A stretch of DNA of 64,000 bases from Strigops habroptila (Eukaryota > Chordata > Aves > Psittaciformes > Psittacidae), in the NCBI RefSeq assembly GCF_004027225.2, contig NC_044279.2, positions 51,980,744-52,044,743 of the forward strand, given 5' to 3'. The translations under genes were made by a program, and so were the position numbers. Under the pieces are notes generated by a model, which was not told where the DNA came from, did not search any database, and was given only the letters and a program-made list of their open reading frames with translations. Positions 12,916-25,000 of this stretch are shown in pieces. Every line of letters begins with the position of its first letter. Position 1 is the stretch's first letter.

Positions 12916-14173
12916 GTGCTTGATAGACCGAAGGCCTGAATGAACTGATTAGAGAAACCTGATTGTTTTCCTGCATTGCTCAGGGAAACGTGTTGGCTTT
13001 TGTCCAGGCATTGTCGGAAAGGAAGATATCCCATCCCTTAAAGGGAAAGCTATATGGAAAATTAAGAAGTCAAGTTATATATAACAACACCTAAAACCTA
13101 GTATCCTTTATAGTTGAAAGGTGCAGATGCATGCTTTTTGGAGCATTCTCAGAATGTAAATGAAAAATATTTATTATATGCATCCAAATTGCAGCAGCTG
13201 GTTTCTTTTGCAGTCATTGGTTGAGACTTTTTTGTATTCCCCTAAAACTCACCGAAGAGACTCAACAGATTGATATAGGTAGTTGCGCAGTGCCTTTACC
13301 TTACATCCCCTAAATTGCTGAAAGTGCCTCCAGGAACTGAGCTGGTCAGAGATAGCAAAGGAAAGGGTTAAAAGGCACCAACACAAGCACTGGAGTGTTC
13401 TGTGCTGCCTCCTGGCACTGCACAGGACAGGATAGAGAAAGAAAGAGCAAGAGTGAGGGAGAGGGATGCAGGAGCAGAGGGCAGAGACCATCAGCGCCCA
13501 TGGGATACCTTCCTTCCCCAGCCAGTCTGATATTGCAGGGCTCAGCATTTGCTTCTGCCAAATAACTCATAGTTGTGTTTATGCAAGACTTTGAGTTCCC
13601 CAAGGTTGTTTATAGAGACATAGCTGCCATCATTGTATCTGCCCTTCCTTTCCCTGAGATGGCTTTTTGGCAGCCTGTCCCAGCTTGGGAGAGGCTGCAG
13701 GATGCAGAAGGTACTAGGGCTCAGCATGAACTGCGACATCACCCAGTCAGGCAACCAGACTGCAGGGCTGTGCTTTTCTTTCCCTTGGATTCCCCAGCAT
13801 GTAGGTGGGAGAGGCTTTCCAGTGCCCTCCCATACTTGCCTCCTCCATCCTCTTTCGTCAGTCCATCAGATCTTAAATCCCATCAGAGCTCCTTTAAACC
13901 ATGTTCTTCTTTCTGGTCACTAAACTTACTTTACTTCTACCATCATCTGGTGAAGGAATCCACTCTAGGAGAAGGTATCTTCTGCAGTATGCCATCCTTG
14001 ACTGCTAGGCCCTGGAAGATAATAATCTTTGATCTGAACTAATGTAGGCACTAATCTTTATTTTTTAAATGGACAAAGTTGAGGATCTTCATTCTGCACA
14101 TAGCATGTGGCCAACTACTGTGGAACACTTCTCCTTCCACATTGTACAGATCCTTTCTTCCCCTATCTTTCTG

Positions 14174-14252
14174 ATATATATATGTGTATAAATAAATATA
14201 TATGTATGGTTATGCATGTGTGTCACACACATGTGCAGACACATATATATAA
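14174..14252. repeat. AT/GT/CA-rich microsatellite
   Basis: Mixed (TA)n, TGTA and ACACAC units make an imperfect dinucleotide repeat that is partly self-complementary. It includes an AATAAA word at 14191-14196 that is probably incidental. Confidence 0.8.
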
Positions 14253-14987
14253 AATCAAGGCACTTAGAGTTAAAAACTGACCCTAACTCTGCAGTTACGC
14301 ACAAGCTTGACCTGCCAGATTTTCAGAAAGACTTGACTTTATTTCTCACTGTGTGGCTTCTGTGAATCTTAATGATGAGAAAACAATCAAGAACTGAGGG
14401 AGCTTTTAACTCCCGCAAGAAATGCAAAGCATCAAATAAAACAGGGCATTACATCCTCCAGGTAGATGTTGTAAAGCTTTCTTCCTGTCCCCTGCTCACA
14501 CCCCTGCCCATTGTGCACCTCTCTCCATTAAATTCTGGTGGTCCTGATCCTCCCAAACTTGAATTCTAGGATATGACTTCTCATGTCAAAACAGACTTGA
14601 ATGCTGCACTCAGCTTATAAAACAACCAACTGACTAAACTAAACAGCAATAATCTATTCAGTGCTGTGGGACTGATGGTCAGAAATTAGCATCTGGGAGA
14701 TAAGGCCTCATTTTGGTAACAACTTCTGCCACAGTTGGGCAGGGACATCTTAGTTTAATGAACAGAATGATAATCATTCTGCATCTGTAAAGAGAAAAGT
14801 GCTGCATGCAGCAATTAACCTCATGTAGCATAGGCATGTCTTTTCGACAAGTTTGACACAAGAAGATAACAACAAAAGCTCTTACTCCGTTTACGCAGGA
14901 GTGCTGAAATGTCTTTGTGGGCCTGAAGGTGCACTTAACTGTCTGTTCTTACCAGTTTGCATCCTTTTCTTTTTATTTCTTTCTTCC

Positions 14988-15004
14988 TTTTTTTTTTTTT
15001 TTTT
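14988..15004. repeat. Poly-T tract in a pyrimidine-rich stretch
   Basis: Seventeen T residues sit within a longer T/C-rich region (about 14965-15040). It is a simple low-complexity tract inside the probable 3' UTR. Confidence 0.85.
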
Positions 15005-17826
15005 AACCCCCTTCTTTTACTTTTTTCCACCCCATTTTGGCATATGTTTCTTTTTGCCACACATGAGCTCTATGGGGTTGTTTATGTCAGTGGACAAGCA
15101 CTGGAAATAAGCTGATGGCCAATTTAGTGCATCTCTGAAAGAGTCAAGAGACCTTCATTCATTTGGTAGGGAGCTCCCAGAAGCCATGCCATTGCTATGC
15201 TGGACAGAGAAACCAGTGGATATGGCAGTCTTAGCTGGGCTGTGGTTTGATGAGGCAAGGCAGCTTTTCCAGCATAAGGAGTCACTACCTAAGCCTCCTT
15301 TACCAGCCACTGCTCTATGCCTCTTCTGCTTTTTAGTTGCCCCAATACAGCTTTTTCCTCACCCACACAGTGAAAAGGATGAGGGAACTTATCTGGCATG
15401 AGCAAGGCAGCAGTGCACTGCAGTGCAGAGGCAGGAATGAAATGGAGAGGCAGTGGGCGGGAATCCCATAGGCTGGTATCACTGCCAGAATTCCCCATCT
15501 GGTCCTACCATACTTAGCTACAGAGCACTAGAGAACAGGCAGAGGAGCAAGGGGGAGAGTGGAAATGAAAGGCTCTGTAGCCCCTTCCATCACTGAACTA
15601 TGAGGTTGCTACCTGACTGCCAAGAGATCAAATCCTCTGTGCGGCAGGTTCAGCAGAGACAACAAAATGGATTTACTTGTCTTCACAGGGAAGTTAGCGT
15701 GCAGTAAGCCAGGGTGTGAGTTCACAGCATACTAGCAAACCCATGCAGATTCCCTTGCATGGAGTCTCTTAAGCCTTATCTCCACTGGGGACTTCAGGAA
15801 AGCTAATGTGAATTAATGAAAGGTGTGCATTTAAAGTAGATTTGTTAAACTGTTTTAAAGCCCAGCATGGACATTCTGTTGCAGAATAAAAGCAACCTTA
15901 ATCTGATTCAGAGTCATTCTTTTTGGAAGGAAAGTAAGATGAATTAAATTAAGGCTGCTTTAATTCTGAACACAATGGGGCTTAATGCAGTTTACCTCAT
16001 CTGCCTCACAAGTTCATTCAGATAGATAAGCCTTTAGTAATCATTAAATGTAATGGAACTGACCCTACTTTGCAGGGGGTGGCTGGGCAGAGCTTGGCCA
16101 TGTGCCTCTAAACTCTTAGTATGTGAGTGCTGGAGATTCACAGCCTGGCTTACTGAGAACTAACATGGTAACAATTCTAGTGATTTCCTTCCTTTGTTCA
16201 TGGTTTACACATTTGTAGGTGTGAGGAAAGTCAATCATGCTGCCTTCTGAGAAGTTGACAATGATCATGGCCCCAAAAAATTAATTTCCACTTACAAAGT
16301 CTCTAACTGCACATGCTTAACCTGGCGTACTGTTGATTATGTGGACAAGCACTTGAAAGACAGTACAAAGCACTAGAGACAGGACAAAATTGAGCAAAAG
16401 TACTTGTTTTCAGCAGCCACTTCACCCAAGTAGAGATTTCAGGCATTTCTTAGCAAATCAGCTATGCACCATTCATTAGAGGCTGCATTGGTCCAAATCA
16501 ATAATTGGAGCAGTGGCAACTTTTATTGACACATTTTTTACTAAGAGACAATTGTTTTCATTAGACAGAAGTACAGAAAGTTTGTTTCTATTATAAGAGA
16601 GCTGAAGCCCATGTATAACATAAAAACCTGCTTATTTTAAAGTATTTTTAAAGGAACTGAGGGCAAGTTTCACTTTTCCATAGTTCTCACTTGGGCAGTG
16701 CAGTTTTTCATTTACACACATTAACCAAAATAAACACTAGGACAGGAACATCTGAAATTTATTAGGAAAAGGCAGAAAGTTGTATTTTAGAATAAGATCT
16801 TCTGCATACATATGTAACATATGGAGAGAATAAATTCCTCTCCAAATATTAGCTGGATAACTGCTTTTAGAGGGGTGCCATTCTGGATTAATTAATTTCC
16901 CCTAACATAAAGAAGAGGGAAGTACTGCAGTTTTTCCGGGAATGGTCTGATCCTGTAGGCTTCCAGCAGCCTGATGGCACTGATCATCAGACTGATTTCA
17001 GACTCACAGGAATGCAGAATGAGCTCTAAAGTGTGATTTACCCTCCACAGCCACAGAGCAGGATGGAATTGGAAAGCTGTCCTTGCAATTGCACAACATG
17101 GCAAGTTTGTTCCAGTCCTGCCTATGGCAAGTCTGAAACAGGCTTCTCTTCTGAGATGCTTTAACCAGGGACCTACATTTCAATTTTGGTTGAACTTATT
17201 TCAGACTGAGTTTCTTCTTCTGTTTTCTGTTGTTCTGGCTTTACTTAATCAGGTGTAGAGAATTGATTTTTTCCTGAAATGCTTATCAAGTATTCTTAAA
17301 GGTGTCAGTATTTGTATCTGCAAAAATGAAACTTCAGGGTGTTCTACCGTTTCACTCAGTACAAGTGAACTTGTCACCAGTGAGGTCAACATTTTATGTT
17401 GTCAAGGCATAGCTTTGATATTTTTAAAGGAAATGAAATGAAACTGAGGTCTTAATTGAAATTTGTCTCAAAGTATCTGTTAATATCTATGTAATTCTGT
17501 ATATTTCACCTATTCACATGCTCTAGCAAATGCCACTACAAGTTATAAAACAAAAAATCATCTTCCATTTCTAGTTTCTATAATAAAATGAAGACGTTGC
17601 ATTCAGTTCCTTTAGGTGCATCAGTCTTTGATCCATGTTATTGTTTCAGTGACATTTCTATAATGTAATTGGGATCAAATGTATATTTTACTTTTGTACA
17701 AAAGTGAAAATGATATTTTTATGACTAAATTCAGCAAACCCTTACCTATAACCTGCTAAGATGAAATCTTTTTTTCCTTTCCTTTACATGTAAACCATTG
17801 TTTTTGCAGTATGTCGGTTTGAAATG

Positions 17827-17832
17827 AATAAA
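17827..17832 (+). promoter_or_regulatory. KCNA1: Candidate distal polyadenylation signal for KCNA1
   Basis: This AATAAA is followed within 25 bases by TG-containing sequence and preceded by a T-rich stretch (17768-17815). It lies about 6 kb after the stop codon, a plausible 3' UTR length for KCNA1. Weaker alternatives are AATAAA at 17582 and ATTAAA at 18198. No transcript data support a choice. Confidence 0.3.
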
Positions 17833-17850
17833 TAACAGCTGTTGATAGAA

Positions 17851-20800
17851 CTGTATATGGCCTCTCAGACATACCTCTGATTTTAAAGATCAAATATTAC
17901 CAATGTGAAATATATAAACTGAATCGTCTCCATATGAAAGTGCACCATCAGGGCAGCAAACCATTTAAGCTGACACAGCTGTACTTATTTCCACCATTTA
18001 CAAATCGCTTACACTTTGGGTCAAGTATGTACTTCATTGTCATTACAGCTCATTTTACTTCCAGTAGTGAAATCATTTGACTTACCTTTTTTAGAACCTC
18101 TAATGTTATGAGTTCTTGAACTATTTGAAATGCATAGTTTTCATCTATGCAATTTTACCTGCTTCTGTACTTGTTCATCTGTTCATACTTGGCATCAATT
18201 AAAGATAATTTTTAAGGATCTTACCCAGGATTATTCTGTCTGGTTATTTTCTGGAGTCTGGTTTCTCTGCTGTCACTACTGGCCAGTTCTATCTGAAATT
18301 AATGGTTGGTTCATTGATGGTTTTCTTATTGGTATGGTATAAGAAACGGCAATGTAGTGAATGGGAAATGTGGTTATGGGCTTTGAGAGACTTGTAAATG
18401 TCAACTCAACCTTTAAAGGATAAGGGTTTGGCTTCCATCGGCTTTGAATCTACCCCTGAGTGAGTCGTGTTCTGGGGCCAAACTCTGCTGCCTTTACTGC
18501 TGAGATAGCACTCAGTTCCACCAAACCCAGTGGAAATAAGATTAAGCCAACTGATTGTGTTCTCCAAAGGTTTGGCAGGTATGAATTGGCATTTTACAGG
18601 TACATGCCTGACTCTGAACATTATCATGTAAGTGCAGACTTGAAATCAGGTTTCAAACAGCTGCATGACTGATCGTGGTTTTTGGTTTGGGTTGAATATA
18701 AGCAAGTCAAACTGACTTGCTCTTGTTTTCTATTAGAAAATTGTTTTTTTTCAAGGTGTGTTTCATGCAGACTGGTCTGCTACAGTCATGACTCAATATT
18801 GTATTGTGTATAAAGAAGGCATTGACATAAATGCTAATTTTATTTTATTTTATGCCCAAGGTATTGCCTCTGTGTATTAGAAGTCCATCTATAAAGACTG
18901 CCAGGTCTTTCTGTAGATAAGTGCAGTTTGTAACAGTGGGATCAGTACACTGTAGAGTGCAGATTACATATGGTGAAATGAAGTGAAAATATATGAGGCA
19001 GAACATTTTGTGTGGCTTGTCATGTGAGTTTATTTTCATCTTTGTTTGCTTTCTTGGTCAAGAAAAGCTTTTGTCAATGAAATCCTCATTCATCAAAATC
19101 TTCAAGTATATTTAGTCTGCCTTATTCAATCTTACTTATAAAGTAACAAAAATTGTTTTGTTGAGCTGACAGTAAAGATTTGCAGTTATCAGTCTTATGT
19201 GGGTCTAGTCCAAGCCATTTGTCTGTAAGAAAGATGCTCTGTGGTGGTGTTCGTAATTCAACAAGGTACTCATGGTCATGACTTACTTCAAGAGTGTCAT
19301 CGAGTTTTGTTTGCTCTAGGTGTGTATAAAGTCTTGCTGCTTCTTTCTTTCTCCTTTTCTGTGTAAAAAAAAAAAAAAAAAGGGCATGCTTGTTTGTCCA
19401 CAGTATCAGTCTTCTTCCTTTTGTCCTTAGCAAAGCTCTTGTTGCACTATTTGGGTCAAATAGTAATGTTGCTGCATAGTATGTTTTCCTGAATCTACAA
19501 TTCACTTGTCATATAAGCCATTTCTGTATCCCTCTACTAGTTTCCCCCCTTCTTGGCCACACTTCATCTTGTGAAATAGTACCTCCAGAGCATTCACTTG
19601 AGGTCTTTTGTGGTCTGTCTCATCATACCTGTCATGGATCGAGCTCAAAAAGCTCGTTTCTCTTAGGACTGAGAATGCCAATTCTTGTTTCACAACCATA
19701 CATCTTTTTGAAGAAAGACCTTGCCTGTTTCCATCTGTGCTATCTCCTCTGTGTGGAATGTGTGCCTGTTAGGTTCCTTTTGGCCATGCTGCTAAGAAGA
19801 TAGCATCTCATACTGTACGATTCCTCGTCTTTCCCACAGCCTGTGCAGTCATGGTACCCCTTGGTATACCTTGTACTGAGATAGATACTGTCATGTGGTC
19901 AGTTTTGCGAAGTGGAGGTTTTCAAGCAAAGCTAGGTTCATTCAGCACCACGTCCTAGGACACGTTCTTTGCCCTCTAAAATGACTCCATTAAAAAAAAC
20001 CCAACTAACCAAATGAAAAAAACCCAAAACCAAACTAAACCCAAAACATTGTGTACTGGGGTAGTTGAGTCTCTGAGTTAACTTCTTACTTCATCTCAAA
20101 AGAAAATAGATATTTGCTTTTTGGGGGGTTTTCCCAAAATAAGTTTCTTTTCCCAAGACAAGTTTTATCTTACCTTTTATGCTTCATCAGTTATAAAAAA
20201 ATCTGTGTATTGAGTCTTTCCTTTGGTTACATGAAGACGCCTCCTTATCTTGTAGGTTTTCTCTGAAGCAACCTACACTGAGGAAAAAAATTGTCATTCT
20301 GAAGGTGTAACTTAGATAACAGACATGCTGATGATCTGTGGAATAGGCTCCTCTTTCTTTTTCAGCCGCACTCGCACTCTGATTGTAAGGAGAGCAGAGA
20401 CAAATTCAACAGACTTTGGACACACAAAGGGAGAGAGCCCATTCAGTAACAAGGTGCTCTTTTAACATGTTATCTTCTTTATATAATATTGATGATTTTA
20501 ACCTGAATTTGATTTACCTAACAGTTGGTCTCGCAAGTTACTCAGCTTAAATGTACTGTTTGATTAATGTATGAAAAAATAATTGCTTTACGGAAACATA
20601 TGAATCTCAGGTGAGAATATGTACTCCCTTGCCATGCAGAAACTAGATATTTGTGCTTCAATGAATAAGAATCCTAATATTCCACACAAAATGAGTCTTA
20701 TTTCTGAACTGAAAAAGAAACTTTTCTCACAGGTGTGCTGCTACCCATTATTAATGTTTTATCCTTACTCTAAAGCTTCTGGAGCAGCTGCCTTCAGGGC

Positions 20801-21867
20801 TAGCAGTCTAAGTCAGATGGCCTGGCTGCCAAAGAAAATCAGACTGGCTGATTCAGTGCTAACCCTGAGAGCAGCTGCAATGTACTGCCACATCCAAGTT
20901 CTGCAGATATGTACAAATATGTGCTCTGGAAGTAAACCAGAGCCCACAGAAGTAAATAGGATTGTATATTTTCACTTTAGAAGACTGTAGAAAGACCGTG
21001 ATTTCATGCTCCCTTTCAGTCTGCTAAGAAGATAAGAAATGTTCTGTACTCAAGGCTTCTAACAGGTACTTTTAGAGTTGCATTATATCCCATGGTTGGT
21101 CTTTTTATAAAAATGTTCACTTTATAGAGTGTTGAGATTAAGTGTTCGAAAATCAAAGAAGCTTTAATTAGCACAATAATACTTCAATCCACTCAGCTTC
21201 TCTAACAGCTTCCTAAAATACCTCGCATTTTATTCCAATGAGAAGACAATAATGACTCTTGAATAGAAAGCTTTTACAGCTAGAAGATGAAAATGTAATT
21301 GTAGGTGGTATATTTGGTGACCTCCTCTCACTAGGTAGGAACACTAGCACATTTGGCTTTTGAACAGAGGAGCCTGCAGTTGTCTCTGAGTGTGATAGAG
21401 ATGCATAAAAAAGGCTGGATGACCCCTAAAAGGAGGACAGGTTGAGGACAGATGTGTTTCATGGGTCACCATTTCCATCCTACTTGGTTAACAGCAGTGT
21501 GTGAGGAATGGGAGGTTCACCTGTATTCAGTTCACATAAGAAGCCTGCTATGTGACACTCAGATGCAATGTGAAGTGGGGTTTGGTGTCCCACAGTTACC
21601 TAGGCCGATGCTATTGATACAGCCTACAGTCACTTCAAAAGATTTTGTTAAACATCTTTGATTTGTACAAATAATAAGAGGACAAATGCCTGAGGGCTTG
21701 ACAATCCAAATATACCTGCTATAGCAGGCCTATATGGGGGGTTTCCTTTGTCATTTCAGTCCTTGTAAGAAATACCTCATATTTTTCATCTTGGTACATA
21801 CTAGGGAAAGAAGTGGCTAAGCCCACAATTACGCTCTTTGGTGGTGCATACATCTACATCCATGGAG
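17851..21867. other. Intergenic DNA downstream of KCNA1
   Basis: No gene is recognised. Short tracts include poly-A at 19365-19381 and a low-complexity A/C-rich stretch at 19988-20047 built of AAACC-like units. Around 18473-18545 the sequence begins GGGGCCAAACTCTGCT, which faintly recalls ancient amniote repeats but is too degraded to classify. Confidence 0.5.
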
Positions 21868-22039
21868 TCACATACTAATACAGTAGCTCAATTAATTTTA
21901 GTAGAGTTATTTCTGTTTGACAAAAAATACATAGGGCCTGAATCAGGTCCATATCACATACTAATACAGTAGCTCAATTAATTTTAGTAGAGTTATTTCT
22001 GTTTGACAAAAAATACATAGGGCCTGAATCAGGTCCATA
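21868..22039. repeat. Exact 86-bp tandem duplication
   Basis: Copy 1 (21868-21953) and copy 2 (21954-22039) are identical base for base and directly adjacent. The unit starts TCACATACTAATAC and ends AATCAGGTCCATA. It contains no long open frame. Complete identity suggests a very recent duplication, possibly polymorphic, or an assembly artefact from a heterozygous or misjoined read. Confidence 0.95.
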
Positions 22040-25000
22040 GCTCAGTATAAGGCCAAACTTCATGAAGAATAGTTCAGTTGTGAGCAAGACAGAAAAAACA
22101 GACATGCAAAAATCTAGCTCTTCAGACAAGCCATGGAAGGATTCTCCAGTTATTTTTCCATGAATACTGAGAATACGATATAGACTTAAACAGCTTTTAC
22201 AGGTTGGAAAAAAATGTTTTTCATTTATTGAATATTTAGCTTATTGCTGCATGGCTATTCTGAACACAAATCTGCATGTAAAATTCTGCACTTAATTCTG
22301 AATGAAGGATCTTCTAGACTCTTATGAGATTTGGTTCCCTACACATTCTGGATTGATGGTGGGAGCTGAGACTGCCAGCAGGGTCCTGCCTTCAAGCGGA
22401 ATCATTCAGGCAATGGTAGGTGTTCAGAGGTATCTTTGCCTTCTTCTGGTGACTCTGCCCCTTCCCTTCTCTTTCAGTGTGCAGTATTAATTTTCAGCTC
22501 AAAAAAGCCATTTACAGCTTACAAGGGAGGTAGCTTTCCTTTTGTTTCTCTTTTAGTTAGCCAGATGTTGTTAGATGTTAACCAGAATTTCACCTGTTTG
22601 CTGAACTTTGTTGCCGTGGCTTTTGATGCAAATAGATCTCTTGCAAATGTTCCTGAAATACCCAGAGATAGTTATTTTCCCCACTACCCTGGTATCTGCA
22701 GCTTCAATTAATGTCATTAAGTTTGGTTGTTTCAGGTACAAACTTCTTTTTTTCAGGAATTTGAAAAGATAAAAAGGGAAATTAATGTTTCCCAAAATGC
22801 ATTTGAACAGCTTCCTCCCAAAGAGGGGGAATTCAAACTGTCTTTTTTTGTTTGAATTATCTTGGCATTGCTTAGTTGGGAAAGAATAGAATAAAAAAAA
22901 AAAGGGATCTCTGTTACTTGGGTTACATGGCTTTCCTATGATTATTTAGATGATAAAAATGTCTGGCCTTCCAAGAGAAGAGCCTTTACTGCTAATGGGG
23001 CTTTAATGTAAACTCTTGTAATACTTAATATTTAAATCCTGAAGAGGATAAATATGAATATTGTAGGAACAGCTGCTGGGTATGTACAGCAAGAGCGTGG
23101 TGTTTAGAAGGTAATATCTCTGCAGCATGGTCGCTACGCAGTTCTGGAGTAACAGCCAGAGTGCAGTAATGCAACTGGAACTGAGCATTGGCCACTGAGA
23201 TGAGAGCCTGGTTAAAATCCCACGGTAAAATCACCCTGGGTCATTGCTTCAGTGAGGCAATGGTTCAACAGAAGAATGAATTAACTTTGAGGCTCCAATT
23301 ACCAAATGAAAAATCTTTTTGCCTATAAGAAAAACACTAATCTGATATAATCTTGCTTGTCCTGTACAAATTTGTTCAATAAGTTGTAATGGGCTAACAT
23401 CTTCCAGTGGATTTCGTGGCACATTGGCTTCTGTCACTTTGGCTCTAATGTTTTGCACCTTTTTCCTCTATGTTTTTTTTTGTCCTCTTGAGTCTGAGAC
23501 ACAAATCTGGCATGAACCAGAGCACTGTCATGTTTTGTGTGCTGTGGCTAGTCTGTTAGAAATGCTGAATACCCTGACAGAGGTGAAATTTGGTTTGCTG
23601 AATGCATCAGCACATCTACATGTTTGGTGTAGAGACTGATTCAGTCTTTCTGGGGTAATGTTGAATTGATCTCCAACATGGCAGCGAGAGGCATCGTGTT
23701 GGTGTTTGGGTTGAGAAATGCAATGAGATCTTGGTATCATTAAAGGCTGTGATGCCTTCCTGGTGTCTGGGCAGAACTGGAGTTCTGCTCTGGTCTACTT
23801 TGGCTTTGTGTTCATTTACCCTCTAAATATTTCATGTGCTGTTCTTGTCGTTTGGTAGCATTCCAGGGTGCTGTTGAAGTGCAGCCGTGTTTTGTGTCAG
23901 AAGTAGCTGTGTTTCAAAAATGGAAGGGAGCTTGTGTGTCGGTTTATTAAATTGGTAAAGGATTTGTGGACTGTTCAGGACGACACGTTCTATGTTAATA
24001 TAGGGTATCAATCTGTGTATCAGAGGATACTAAACAGCAATCTGACACTACAGTAGTCAATATCTTCAATTATTAAAGGTAGTAAATGGAAGCTGGCTCT
24101 CACTGAATAGTATACAGCCACTATTGCTAATGCATATTCAAAGCATGCATTTTGTCTGACAGGGCTGTGATGTTTTTTTCCTGGTCTTCAAATGTCTGTG
24201 ATCTCATCCATTTATGACACTTTAAAAAGGCTGTTGAAATCCACCAACATAAAGAGCAACTTGGTCCCGCTCCAGAAAAGATCAATATGTCTACACAACC
24301 CCATATCCCTGTTTGGACTATCTTTGGCTGGGAGACAGGCAGCAGAGTGGAGGGGTATTGGTCTTTTGATTTCTGGGTGTCTTTTTGGTAATACCCATTA
24401 AGTTCTTAATCCTGTGACTTGGGTACCAAAATGAACACAAAGAATGTGGGAACTGAGACTTCACTGGCTGCATCTTGTGCAGCTCTTTCCTCCCATATGA
24501 AATGAAAAATGCTCTGGTGCAAATCATCATAACTTATTTTTTCTGAACTAACCAGCTGAGGGTCTTTCCTTCCTATTCATATCTGATAATGTTTTATATA
24601 AATAAGAGCTTTTGTATGGCCAAGAGGGAAGAATCTTGCCCATCAGGTTCCACCATGGTACAGTAAATAGGAAAAAAAACCCCAACAAACTCTTTTAAAG
24701 GAGAGATGTGTTAAATTGACACCAAATACGTTTTCATGGGTTGATGTTTTATGACTCTGGACAGTATCCTGTGATCACACAGAATGTATGCTTGAAGATA
24801 ATAAAATTAGAAGTTGAAGGCAATGAAATATATATATGAACATCCTTTATTTTGCCCACAGGCCTCATAACCGTGATGCTGTTTTAGTGAAGACTTAACA
24901 TTCTTCTCTTTCACTGTGTATAGATTTGAACTTAATCTGGAATAATGTATGAAAAACATAAGCTACTGATGGAGAATTAATTTGATAATATTTAAGATAC

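Larger units (their letters stand above)
11789..17850 (+). other. KCNA1: Probable long 3' UTR of KCNA1
   Basis: After the stop codon the sequence is AT-rich for about 6 kb with no CR1, LTR or other interspersed repeat that I recognise and no plausible gene. It contains scattered ATTTA words, an (AAT)n/poly-A tract (12876-12915) and an AT microsatellite (14174-14252). As I recall, mammalian KCNA1 transcripts carry 3' UTRs of several kilobases, so the repeat-poor block is best read as 3' UTR. AATAAA hexamers occur at 14191, 14435, 15885, 16729, 16829, 17582 and 17827; which are used is unknown, so the right edge is uncertain. Confidence 0.4.

Noticed and set aside
14191-14196. AATAAA as the KCNA1 poly(A) signal
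   Set aside because: It is part of an AT microsatellite and lacks a clear GU-rich downstream element; the site at 17827 fits the expected 3' UTR length better.
18473-18545. Ancient amniote repeat suggested by a GGCCAAACTCTGCT start
   Set aside because: The resemblance is limited to a few words, and the rest has diverged too far to assign a family.
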